From Pardosa pseudoannulata (lineage: Eukaryota; Arthropoda; Arachnida; Araneae; Lycosidae), in contig CM063504.1 in NCBI GenBank assembly GCA_032207245.1, forward strand, positions 16,163,963-16,227,962: a stretch of 64,000 bases of DNA, read 5' to 3'. The position numbers were made by a program, and so were the translations under genes. The stretch's first letter is position 1; each line of letters opens with the position of its first letter. Positions 21,444 through 32,053 of this stretch are shown here, piece by piece. The notes beneath the pieces were generated by a model that worked only from the letters and a program-made list of their open reading frames with translations, had not been told where the DNA came from and made no database searches.

Positions 21444-22200
21444 CATAGTTTCCGCGCATCTGGAAAGTCATGGAAAATCATGGATTAATTTTGTCATGGA
21501 AAGTCTTGATTTTTCTAGTAAAATGAGTAAAAGTCATGGAAAGTTGTGGATCCGCTAAACTACCGATTAAAAAAAAATGCATTGAATTGTTTAATTCTTT
21601 TTTTACTTGTCATTTGGCTGAAATTACTGAGTTTGGTATTTATGTATTATCCTATTGACCAAGTAAAATTTGTTCACCAAGGCAACTCAAAGCAAGAAAG
21701 CTTAATCGGTGGGTAAATGTATATTATTCTGGTTTTTTCTTAAATTGTAGATTAAAATTGTATTAATATAATAATAATTATTTTTTAATAAAAATTAGTT
21801 AAGATTTTTTGCACAAAATATAAGTTTATCTTTAGGGATATTGTATATAAATGTTATAGGGTTATATTTGTCTATTATTCATGGTCACCTGGATAATACC
21901 AAATTGGAAACACTTTGATTGAAAAATTGCTATATGATTAAACTTAGGTATGTAGATACAACAATATATTTTTATGTATGTGAGTTTATTAACACTTATA
22001 AAGTAAGTTTATAGTTTTTTTTTATGATAAAATTCCTGTAATTTCTCTAAAAGCATACATTTTATTTGTATGTACATCAGAAGTTTTATTCATATATACT
22101 TTAACGAAAGCTTTTTAAAGTCATGGAAAATGATCTGCTAAATCAGGGAAAGTCATGAAAAGTCATGGATTTGAAAAATTTTATTTGGGCAGATACCCTG
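21444..22200. mobile_element. Non-autonomous TIR-like element with GTCATGGAAA motifs
   Basis: The left end reads CGCGCATCTGGAAAGTCATG and the right end, reversed, reads CAGGGTATCTGCCC. Repeated AGTCATGGAAA motifs are packed inside both ends. This arrangement is known from DNA-transposon families in many animals. TCTTTC occurs just outside both ends and may be part of the target duplication. The about 760-bp interior is AT-rich with no transposase. The flanks 21111-21443 and 22201-23246 have no gene. Confidence 0.5.
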
Positions 22201-23244
22201 GTCTTTCTCTTGTCTGTTGTTGACTAGTCCACTTTAGCAGCTCTAAAATAAAGTTTTAATTAGACTTGTGACGGTCTCTTTCAATAGCCTGACTGCATTG
22301 TTATTACTGTTAGCTGATTAGCTTTCTCCTTGTCCAGCAGTTTTATAATTATTGGATTACATATATATAGAAAAGGACATAGATTTTATTAACGAAGATT
22401 TTAGATCCAAAATGTCACAAAATTATGATTTAATTTCATCGGGACAGAGTTGGCTATCGAATTAAAAAGGTTAAAAGAGAACAATAGGAGATGCTAATAA
22501 CATAAGCACATGTGTAAAGATTTTGTACAATGTGGTTATCAGTAGTGAGGGTAAAAATATTACATTATTTTATAGAACACATTTATCCTTCCATTTCAAA
22601 ATACTAAATGAAATAAACCAGAACAAAAAAAAGTAGGTACAGTTTTATCTTAGGTCTCTAACATATTGACCGTTAAAATTTAAAAAGAATACGTTCAAGA
22701 ATTTTAGAGTGAATATAAATTTAAATATATTCAGTGTGGACAAGTGGGAAAAAAAAACATTTTCAGTAAAATGAAATTATAGTTTCTTTCAAAACTATGA
22801 TATTAAATGAAAAAAATGTATAGTTTTAGAGATACTTATTTGAATATTTTAAGGAGGTTTATTTTGAATGATTCGGGAACATCCAGAGATTTTAAAAATG
22901 TCAAGATAAAAAAAAATCGAATTTGTTCAAAAAAGGTGATATTATTCCCTTAAAATTAGAACAGAGGAAGCTTCAGTTTACCTAAAACCAAAGGCTGGGT
23001 TAAACTTACTCGATTGAATCAGATTTGATATTCAAAAAGTACACTGTTTAGACACAATGGCATTGTTTCAATTTTGGGCATTCAATCATTATAATAATTC
23101 ATAAAAATTAATAAGATATACATTACAGAAAAATATATAGAGTTAGAAAAATATAGAGCAAACTTCAATGAAATTATTGTAAGAAACCTTGACTGGTCAG
23201 AAACTCACAGTTCAGGTGCAGTTTGGGTAACTTTATATACATAC

Positions 23245-23246
<2 letters not shown>

Positions 23247-23316
<70 letters not shown>
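23247..23316. repeat. (TA)n microsatellite
   Basis: The longest clean TA run in the window, about 70 bases, a few hundred bases left of the tRNA-like array. Confidence 0.95.
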
Positions 23317-23323
<7 letters not shown>

Positions 23324-23639
23324 ATATATTTATACACATACATTTTTTACACATATATATGTATATACATTTTCTACAGATCGGTATTTTACAGCTATAA
23401 CAAATATCGACAGATTTGTTTCCACACTTTGAAGCTTTATTAAGGAAACCCTTTTCTGCACTGGCACACTTTCTTCAATATTCTATTTTCTTAGATTTTA
23501 ATGAGTATAAAATGAGGAAAAGTTAAGAAATTGATTTCAATTTCGTTGCTATCTTTTTGAGAAGATTGTACACAAAATAGTGTTTGGGTCCAAATGAGCC
23601 ATCCCGCATTTCAAGAGTTCAATACACGAAGTATTAACT

Positions 23640-24930
23640 TACTAATATTAACTTTGGATAATTGGCAACATCACTAAAGAGTCTGTGGGTTCGTTTCACT
23701 ATTGCGGATAAATTGGAAATATACGGTGTTTGGTAGGAAAACTGGAGGTTTGATTTAGGTGCTTAAAGCATTTTATTTACTTTGATAGTTGTGGGTACTG
23801 TTTATTAGAATTTCCTAATACCTCTCTAAACAGAAATTTTTTCCGTTTGAACGTTGATTCAGAAAGCTTTAAATGGATTTGATAAAAAAGCACTGCCTTG
23901 GCCTTCTTTGGTTTTTAGCATTCTTCATTGTAGAACATGCATAAATCTTTGGATCAAGAAATGCAATAATCGAGAACATATGAAAAGTACACTTTAGATT
24001 TAGTACCACCATACTTGTATGTTACCGTTTCAATATAGAAGTTTTCGTTTAAACATTAATTCGGCAAACTTCAAATAGAACTAATAGAACAGCATTGGTG
24101 TGACATCCTTTGGCTAAGTGGTTAAAGTGCAATGCTCTAAGTAGTCAAGTGTCTCATGTCAATACCCCTAAGTTGCAGAAGATAAGCTTGAGTGTACGAA
24201 AAATAAAGAAGTATTGTTTTAGGTGTTTCGAATCCACTGTAAAGAACATATGAAGTTTTACTATAATATTTGGGTACTTCAGGAATCTGAGTTTCATAAT
24301 CATCTTATAGTACAGAAATCTTCATTTGAACGTTGATTAATAAAGTTTCAAATAGATCTAATAATGTTTAGTTGCCACGGCCTCCTGTGGCTAAGTGGTT
24401 AGAGCACGAGGCTGTAGTGAGTCTGCGAGTTCGATTCCCCGCAGTGGCAGAAAACATAAAAATACCCTTGGTTCGAGAGGATGTGAATATTAGAGGTCAG
24501 CTATTTCTAATATATTGTAAAATACTTAACACATTTTACTGTGGGTACTTCTAAACGGTGTTAGAAGCTCATATATTCCATACAACTATAGAAGTTTTCA
24601 TTTGAATAGCGATTCATCAAACTTCAAATAGATCTAATATGACTGAATTGATACAGCCTCCTGTAGCTAAATGGTTAGAGCACGAGACTCGGAGTAGAGT
24701 GCGAGTTCGATACTCCGCGCATGCAGAAATATTAAAATTTCTGGATGAATGTAAATATTAAGACTGAGATGCTTCGAATCCACTGTAAAGTACTTGGGAA
24801 AATTTTACTGTGGTATTTGAGTACACTTCAAAACGGCATTAAAGTTTCATATCCTCCCTTCATATACAAAGGTTTTCACTTGAACGTTAATTAAACAAGC
24901 TTCAAATATATCTAATAAGTGTGTACTGCC
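23640..24930 (+). repeat. tRNA-like tandem array, plus-oriented half
   Basis: Units of roughly 200-280 bp repeat head to tail. Each has a tRNA-like head and a tail ending in a conserved TTGAACGTTNATTNAACAAG / CTTCAAATAGATCTAATA phrase. Heads start near 24107, 24374 and 24650; decayed traces lie near 23680 and 23900. The best head (24374-24448, 75 nt) has A box TGGCTAAGTGG, B box AGTTCGATTCC (24428-24438) and GCCAC pairing with GTGGC at the ends. The head at 24650 keeps TAGCTAAATGG and GAGTTCGATACTC. Stems are imperfect, so these are not functional tRNAs. Pol III promoter elements are retained. Confidence 0.75.
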
Positions 24931-24931
24931 A

Positions 24932-25937
24932 CGGCCTCGTTTGGCCGAGTGGATAGAGCGCGAGGTCGACTCGAAATTGCGAGTCAAATTGTGAGCGGGT
25001 TCGATTCCTCGCAAAAACAGTTGTTGGCAATAGCCTCGTAATATTAGGTTCCCTGTTTCGGCTCCCTCTGAAGATCACGGATTTGATTGTGCCCCCCTAA
25101 ACCCCTCCGCGGACCGAAGGCGGAGAGCGATGATGGAACTCCGGGGTTGTGCCACAACTTCTCTGGACGGGGCATAACCCTGTGACGTGGTTCTTTCAGC
25201 GCTCTCCGCCGGACGACACGGACGGGTTTTGCAAAATTTTGTAGGTTGTACCTCCTAAGTAAAGATACTCACTTAGGGCCGGTGCATGAGTCTTCCATCA
25301 GCTGAATAACCTGACAGTGGCAGAGAGATGACTACCTCCATTCAGGTCAGGTTTATCTCTTGGATAGATACATCATAACCTCTCTTACGTTTATTATCTC
25401 TCCCCGTTTATGATGTTATTTGTACCTCTGTTGTTGTTGTTAGAGAGCTACAAACAACAACAAGAGACTCTCTTAAGAAGAGAGGGTATGATGTATCTAT
25501 CCAAGAGCTGAACCTGACCTGAATGGAGGTAGTCATCTCTCTGCCACTGTCAGGTTATTCAGCTGATGGAAGACTCATGCACCGGCCCTAAGAGAGTATC
25601 TTTACTTAGGAGGTACAAACTACAAAATTTTGCAAAACCCGTCCGTGTCGTCCGGCGAAGAGCGGTGAAAGAACCACGTCACAGGGTTATGCCCCGTCCA
25701 GAGAAGTTGTGGGGCACAACCCCGGAGTTCCATCATCGCTCTCCGCCTTCGGTCCGCGGAGGGGTTTAGGGGGGCACAATCAAATCCGTGATCTTCAGAG
25801 GGAGCCGAAACAGGGAACCTAATATTACGAGGCTATTGCCAACAACTGTTTTCGTGGGTAATTGAACCCGCACAATTTGACTCACAATTTCGAGTCGACC
25901 TCGCGCTCTATCCACTCGGCCAAAGGAGGCCGTGGCT
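24932..25937. repeat. Long palindrome with tRNA(Ser)-like ends
   Basis: The left arm 24932-25386 and right arm 25478-25937 are nearly identical inverted copies around a 91-bp spacer. Each arm starts with a tRNA-like head: A box TGGCCGAGTGG (24942-24952), then GACTCGAAAT as in tRNA(Ser) with CGA anticodon, and B box GGTTCGATTCC (24998-25008; one mismatch-bearing copy on the right). The inner arm is GC-richer and contains a nested hairpin, GGCGGAGAGCG at 25119-25129 against CGCTCTCCGCC at 25200-25210. The spacer holds its own GTTGTTGTT/AACAACAAC pair. No protein frame is convincing. It marks the point where array orientation flips. Confidence 0.85.
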
Positions 25938-27004
25938 GTATATACTTATTAAATCTATTTGAAGCTTGTTTAATCAACGTCCAAACGAAAACGTCTATAT
26001 ATGAAGAGACGATATGAAACTCTAATACCGTGCATTGAAGTGTACTCAAATATCACAGTAAATTTTTGTAATTCGAAATATCTCATCCTTAACAATTGCT
26101 TTTCCTTTCCAGGAATTCATAAATTTCCTGCGATTGTGGGGAATCGAACTCGCAGTCTCTCTGCTTACAGCCTCCTACTCTACCTCCTACCACTCAGCCA
26201 TTGGAAACTGTGCCAGTGCAGTCATATTACATCTATTTGAAGCTTGCTTAATCAACGTCCAAATGAAAATTTCTGTCTCTCAAAGGATAGGGGGATATGA
26301 AACTAAGACTACACTAAATTGTAATCAACTATCTCAGCAAAACGCACTATATAGTGAATTCGATGCGTCTTAACCAAGAATTGTTATTCTTCCTGATCTG
26401 GTGATTTATTCATCTCCTGCAGCATCGGGGATTCGAACTAGAAGACTCTCAACTTCGAGCTTTGATCTCTAACCACTCACCCAAAGAAGCCGCTGTAATA
26501 GTGTTTTATTAGATATATTTGAAGTTGGCCCAAAGAACGATGAAATGAAAACTTGCATATTAAGTCTGAAAATTAAACGAGTTAAACAGGTTACTGAAGT
26601 ACCTAACTATCACAATTAAATGGTACAAGTAGTTTACAGAGAATTCGAAGCGTCGAAACCGGAATATTATTTTTACACTTACATCTGAAAATGCCTCTAT
26701 TGCTTACAACGCCGGGGATTCGAACTCGCAGAATCACAGTTCCAAGCCCCACGCTCTAACCATTCAGCCAAAGGAGGCCGCGGTAAGGCAGTCGTATGAG
26801 ATGTATTTAAAGTTTGTTGAATTAATATTTAAACGAAAACTTTTCTATTTGAAGAGGGGATATTAAACTTTAAAAAAGCAGAGAACGGTTCTAGAGTACA
26901 AACTATTGGAATAAAATATTTTAAGTATATTAAATAGTTGCGAAGCATCAGAATCTTAGTTTTCCTGAGAAATTTTACGTTTTGTGATCGAAGAACGTAA
27001 GTGA

Positions 27005-27160
27005 TTTGTGCTAGGAGTTACTGTCTACTGCTTCCTTACACGAGGGCTAATGAGAACGAGACTTACTGCTTAAAGCTGTGTCCGAGCATCATCCATCAGC
27101 GGTAATTCGTACCCACAAACTCCGGTACCGAAGAGCAGCGCTCTATCATTCGGCATGCAC
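27005..27160 (-). repeat. tRNA-derived SINE, degraded copy in the array
   Basis: The order CTACTG, ACACGAGGGCTAATGAGA, ACTGCTTAAAGC, CATC-ATGC-like, TTCGTACCCAC, AGCGCTCTA matches the intact SINE family at 59704-59880. It occupies the place of one array unit; because that SINE also has a tRNA head, unequal exchange with an array unit is as possible as insertion. Confidence 0.55.
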
Positions 27161-28391
27161 AACGCAGGAGTTAACAAGTTGTGCAAATACAAAATTCGCG
27201 TAAAAGTTCTAAAAAACTATGCGATTAGCATCATTCTGTGGAAATTTAGTGAATATCCTGCAACAGAAACACTGTACATCAGTAACGTGGAATACGGTAA
27301 TTCATTTCATTTGGGCCATTGCAAGGAATCGAACCCGCAAACACAACATTGCGAGTTCCGAGCTCTAAACATTCGGCTAAGAAGGCCGTAGTAGAATTGT
27401 TTCTTAGAGATATTTGAATTTTGTTGAATCCTGGTGAACGAAAATTTATATAAGTAAGTAGTATTTCTAGTAGTAAGTAGTGTAGCGTAATAAGTACAGT
27501 ATTGCTAAAATTTTTATACGAGTATGCTTTGTGTCAATTATCTCTTGCACAGTAAAAGTATTCGCACTTTATTCTCTGCTACTACAGAGAACCGAACCAG
27601 CAGACTCAACACTGTGAGCTCCGCTGTAACCATTGAGGCAAGGAAGGCTGAAACTAGTCTCTTTAGACGTTAATTCAACAAAATTCAAATACCTCTAAAC
27701 GAAAACTTGTATACATTGAGTAGACAGTAATATTTAATTACACATCACCGCATGTAAAAATGCGCCAAATTTTTTTTCTGCTACTGAGGATAATCCAACA
27801 ACAGACTAAGCATTTTGAGTGCAGCGCTCTAACCATTTTGCCAAGGAACTCCGTGACATAACAGATTCTTTAGATATATTTCAATTCTGTTGAATCAACT
27901 ATACATGAAAATTGATGAACATAAGTAGACATATCATTTTAGAACAATTTCAGTGGTGCTAATCTTATTCTTTGCTACTGTGGGTAATCAAACACGCACA
28001 CTCAGCATTCTGAGCCCTGACCATTCGGCCAAAAGAGGCCGTGGTAGCTTCCTGAAAGATATTTGAATTTTGTTGAATCAATTTGTGAACGAAAACTTAT
28101 TACTAGGATATGTAGATTTTATTAATAGATGGCTGTACCACCGAATTACAGAGTATTACACATAAAACGATCTGAGAATGTTCTAATTTCCTTTTCTTCC
28201 ACGATGTGTAATCGAACATATATGTTGCAAGTAGGAAAGTATGTAAGTAGTATCGAAATTGTAAATTAACTGCACTCTAAAATACTGCAACTTATTTTCT
28301 GTTGGAAATTTAATACAAATACTCAGGATTCTAAGTCTTATGCTTAGAAATACTTCAAGTTTTTTTAAATCAACTTTAAACGTAAATTTGA

Positions 28392-28436
28392 TACTACCTA
28401 GGTAGTACTAGTGAATTCACTAGTGAATTCACTAGT
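28392..28436. repeat. Two overlapping perfect palindromes
   Basis: TACTACCTAGGTAGTA (28392-28407) is a perfect 16-bp palindrome. It is followed by a perfect 30-bp palindrome at 28407-28436 built from alternating ACTAGT and GAATTC words. They lie within a tail of the tRNA-like array. Confidence 0.85.
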
Positions 28437-28550
28437 AGTACAGTACTAGTGAAATTGCTTACTTTATTTTCTGCTACTGCAGAAAATAGAACACACACAC
28501 TCAGCATTGAGTCCTGCTCTATAACCATTCGGCCAAAGAAAGTCATCCTA

Positions 28551-31500
28551 GAATAGTTTTTTTCAACGGTATTTGAAGAATCCCCTATATAATAATAATT
28601 TATCTGTCCTCGAAATTATGGAACGGTTGGACCTGGAATGGATATAGGCATCCATATTGGATTCTTGATGAGATAGGGTTAGAAAAATTCAAAGCGAGTT
28701 CGAAAACGTTCGAAATCCACCCGTTTCCCCTTTTCGCTCGTTTAATGCCATTATTTTCCCCAGTTAAGAGCAGGTGATTAAATTTTTCAATTTGTCATAT
28801 AATAAATAGGTAAAAATAACTTTTTCTAGCATTATGACGTCATTCCTTTTACTATCACATTTAATCATTTCTTAGATTTAAATATCGTCTGCATTATTTT
28901 CATAAGTATTATCACTGAACTTAGATACCACGTACATAACTTTCTTTTATATTTGGCTTCAATAATAGATTAGGTACATATAAAATAATTTTAAATGTAA
29001 TCAATTGTTTTTTGTTGCAATGAAAATTTTATCGCCGGTATTAACAAATTCTTTTCATGAAAATCTTAGTCTATTTCACGGACTAATAAATACCTAGAGT
29101 TTAAGTTATATATCTTTGAAAATTAAGAAGTTCGTTCGTTCCTTTTTTATACATAACCCAACGGTTTGCAATCGATTCGCAAAATTTAGGTCTCATTCCT
29201 ATATACCGCCAAATAATCACTGTCAATATTAAAACCTCTGCTGTCAATCCTATCTCGTAAAATGACAAGATAAATTAAAGTTTGCAACTAACATGAGGTC
29301 ATTAAAGATAAATTATTGAGCGTGTATCAGATAATTCTCAGCCAAAAAACAAACTATTTTTTTACCTGCCTAATAGAGTACTTTACAATTCTGGAAAAAA
29401 AAAATTTTACTGATCCTGTCATATAGCGGGCTATAAGTTAGTTTATTAATAAAAGGCTCGGATATTTTTCTAGCTCTGTGCATTAACATGTATATATTCA
29501 GTCTCAGAGTGAAAAATGGTGCAATCCTTTTAGATCCTGTCTTTCCCCTTTGCCCCTCACACAGTTGCTTCTACATTCAAGAGGTGCCACATTCTTGCAA
29601 TAAATAAACTAGCACCAATCTACCTCTTGGTTAGTAATTCTATCACTATTTTGCCATGCTTTGAAAAGATGGAAATTGAGCATCATAAGGAATAAGTGCA
29701 ATTTCTCACTTAAAAGTAGCCAAGAGACCAAAAGCTCAATCATAACTGCCCAAGTATATGCCATAAAAAGCTTTTTATACTTCATAGGAATGGCTCAAGG
29801 AAGGTGGTCTGTCTTACTGGTTACTGTGCCCTCAAAAGGCATCTTAGTCAGATGAGATCAGTCATGATACCTTGTGTTATGGCATCTTTGAGACGAGCAC
29901 CTTTTAGGTTTGAGCACCTTAGTTGCCACCTTCTTGAGCCTTGGGAGCTATCAGCTGAGATTTGCTTCATACACACTGGCTTCTTTTCTTAGCTCCTCTT
30001 GGGGTTGTGTTTTCTTGGGTTTGCGTACCATTGACCTCTGGTCACAATGCCTTCATTACGGGAAAACCTCCCTGGATATGTACATAATGCAATTTCATTC
30101 ATTCATTCTTGCAAGTTGAAAATAAGGACTTATGTGCCCTTAATTTTGAAAATGAAAAATATGTACCTTTGATAAGTGGGAATCCTTAATTTGATAAAAC
30201 AAAGGAAAAGTACAAAGATAATCAAAAGTTTTTAAGCATAAAATCACTGTAGAATCTTTGAGTCTATACTTTTATTTCACATGTAAAAGAATGGATGCTT
30301 ACAGATGTACAAACTTCTAAACATAGAAATATTAAGTTAAAATTCCAAATTGAGATAATTTTCTTTATCCAAAATTTAGATTTCAAGATCTCTATATGTG
30401 TCAGTCTAAATACTATACAATTCCATTTTATACTAAGGATCTACCAATTTAATAACAATATTCTACTGAAGAATAGATTGAAATTATGTTAAAGATAATC
30501 AAATTTAAAAAATTTTTAATTGAAGTTTTCAATTAGAATATCAAATTTAGACACAAATCTATAAGAGATTAAACTTTTTCAAATCTTTTCACTTTTTTAT
30601 AGAACTTTTAGCATGAATCAAAATTTCCTCATTTCAATGAGGCGAATTAGCAATTTACATGCCTATCTGGCAAAGATATTATTTAAGCTTAAAAGATTTT
30701 CCTTTAATGGGTCTCAAAAGAGCTTTTCATGCAGCCTACCAGTTGGACAGTGCCGATTTCAAATAACTGTGATTCAAGAAAAGTTTCATCTTTTTAGATG
30801 ACTCATAAAACATTTTTTTAAAGAAATTTTGCCATGTTACAGAGAACATAGTTCTAATATAATTAATATTGAATTATTTGTTTAAAATTTTAATACAGTC
30901 TTCTTTGAATACAAATAACATTGTACCAGAATAAATTTTAAAAAGGGTCATGAATTGCTCTTAAGAATTTTCGCTACAAATAAATTTGGAGATGGAGGAA
31001 TCCAACATTGCCTGTAGTCAAACATATTAATGAAAAAATATATAAAAACGAAATAAACAGAAGTATTGTTGCAACAATAAAATAGTTTTGTCCTTTATAT
31101 ATATATATATATATAATTATTTTTTCTAAAGTAAAATAAATTATGAAATTAACGCGTGGTTATCACAGTTATATTATCCATAGCAATTCTTTTTTCAGGT
31201 AATTATGAAAATTCTTTGTAAATCTTACTGTACTTAATTATCATTTATATTTTCGTATTATATCTTTCTTAAACTGTATAATCAACTTTAGGTTGTATAT
31301 AGATCCTTTTGTAGTTATTTTACTAAATGAATGATGCCTATTTCTTAAGATATTAATAAGAATTAAAGATTAATGAAGGAAAAAAACTAGAAATTAAACT
31401 ATTTTTTCAAAAACATACCAAATGCACATTTTATATTTAAATAATATATCTTTACAGAATGATTTCAAATTCTTAAAGAAAGTATAAAATAAATTTTGAA

Positions 31501-31844
31501 AAGACCTGACAGGGACAAAGTTTAAAGACTCTTTTCAACGCAGTTAGGTAAGATAAAATACCTTATACATAATTGTTACAAAAATAAAGTGTTAAAGATT
31601 AGGAATCTTAAAGATTTTTTTTTACTACAGAGTATCTGGATTTCTGTATTAAAGATTTCAAGTTCTCTAAACTTCATACATGAATTACTGTTTATTATAC
31701 ATGATGGTTGGTTTTTTTGTTGTTGTTTTTTTGTATTTACATGTATATTGTATAAATACAAAATAAAATGTATATTGTATAAAGAATTCTTATAAGACAT
31801 CTGATAAATTTATAGGAACTACTCATATTAAAAAAATATTTCAC
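28551..31844. other. Intergenic between the array and DPH2, no gene assigned
   Basis: AT-rich DNA with a short TA run at 31096-31115. The part at 29480-30130 is visibly less AT-rich. Overlapping short frames occur there on both strands with lysine/arginine-rich minus translations, as in a decayed retropseudogene, but I could not name a parent gene. Confidence 0.4.
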
Positions 31845-31850
31845 TTTATT
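31845..31850 (-). terminator. DPH2 poly(A) signal
   Basis: AATAAA on the minus strand, about 75 bases after the DPH2 stop codon, is the first canonical signal downstream. Confidence 0.6.
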
Positions 31851-31922
31851 ATTCAGAGTAATTAAAAAAATCAACGATAACTTAAAAGTATCCAAAATAT
31901 TTATACACAAGACTAGTGTTCA

Positions 31923-32053
31923 TCAATTCTGTTTGTTTCCTTCATCTTCATATTCACAAGCAATGCCCTTCTTTCCCTGTTCTACGATAGCCACTGGAGT
32001 TTCTCCTAAACACTGTTCTAAACCTTTCCAAGAACGTTGAGCTAAATATTCAC
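31923..32053 (-). CDS. DPH2: DPH2 exon 6 (terminal)
   Basis: Acceptor TTTATAG; encodes EYLAQRSWKGLEQCLGETPV and the GIACEYEDEG tail, stopping at TGA. Matches the conserved DPH2 C-terminus (SRSWQGLE...YEDEG in human). Confidence 0.88.

Larger units (their letters stand above)
25938..28550 (-). repeat. tRNA-like tandem array, minus-oriented half
   Basis: This is the mirror of the left half. Heads (B box to A box in forward coordinates) lie near 26137-26213, 26428-26495, 26722-26785, 27322-27395, 27590-27650, 27790-27860, 27975-28045 and 28480-28550. Spacing is about 275-290 bp near the palindrome and about 190-255 bp further out. Well-kept B boxes, read on the minus strand, include GCGAGTTCGATTCC near 26139, GCGAGTTCGAATCC near 26724 and GCGGGTTCGATTCC near 27325. 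The tail phrase AAGCTTGNTTAATCAACGTC recurs next to the heads. Outer units are the most eroded. A SINE of a different family interrupts at 27005-27160. Confidence 0.75.

Noticed and set aside
23223..23432. Open frame with a long Ile-Tyr repeat
   Set aside because: It is the translation of a TA microsatellite; the frame at 40509-40766 has the same origin.
24374..25017. Functional tRNA genes in the tRNA-like array
   Set aside because: A and B boxes are good, but anticodon, D and acceptor stems do not all pair in any unit, and the heads recur in a repeat with a common tail.
24100..28550. CRISPR array
   Set aside because: Repeat units are 190-290 bp, tRNA-like and degenerate, in a eukaryotic gene context; no short direct repeats with unique spacers.
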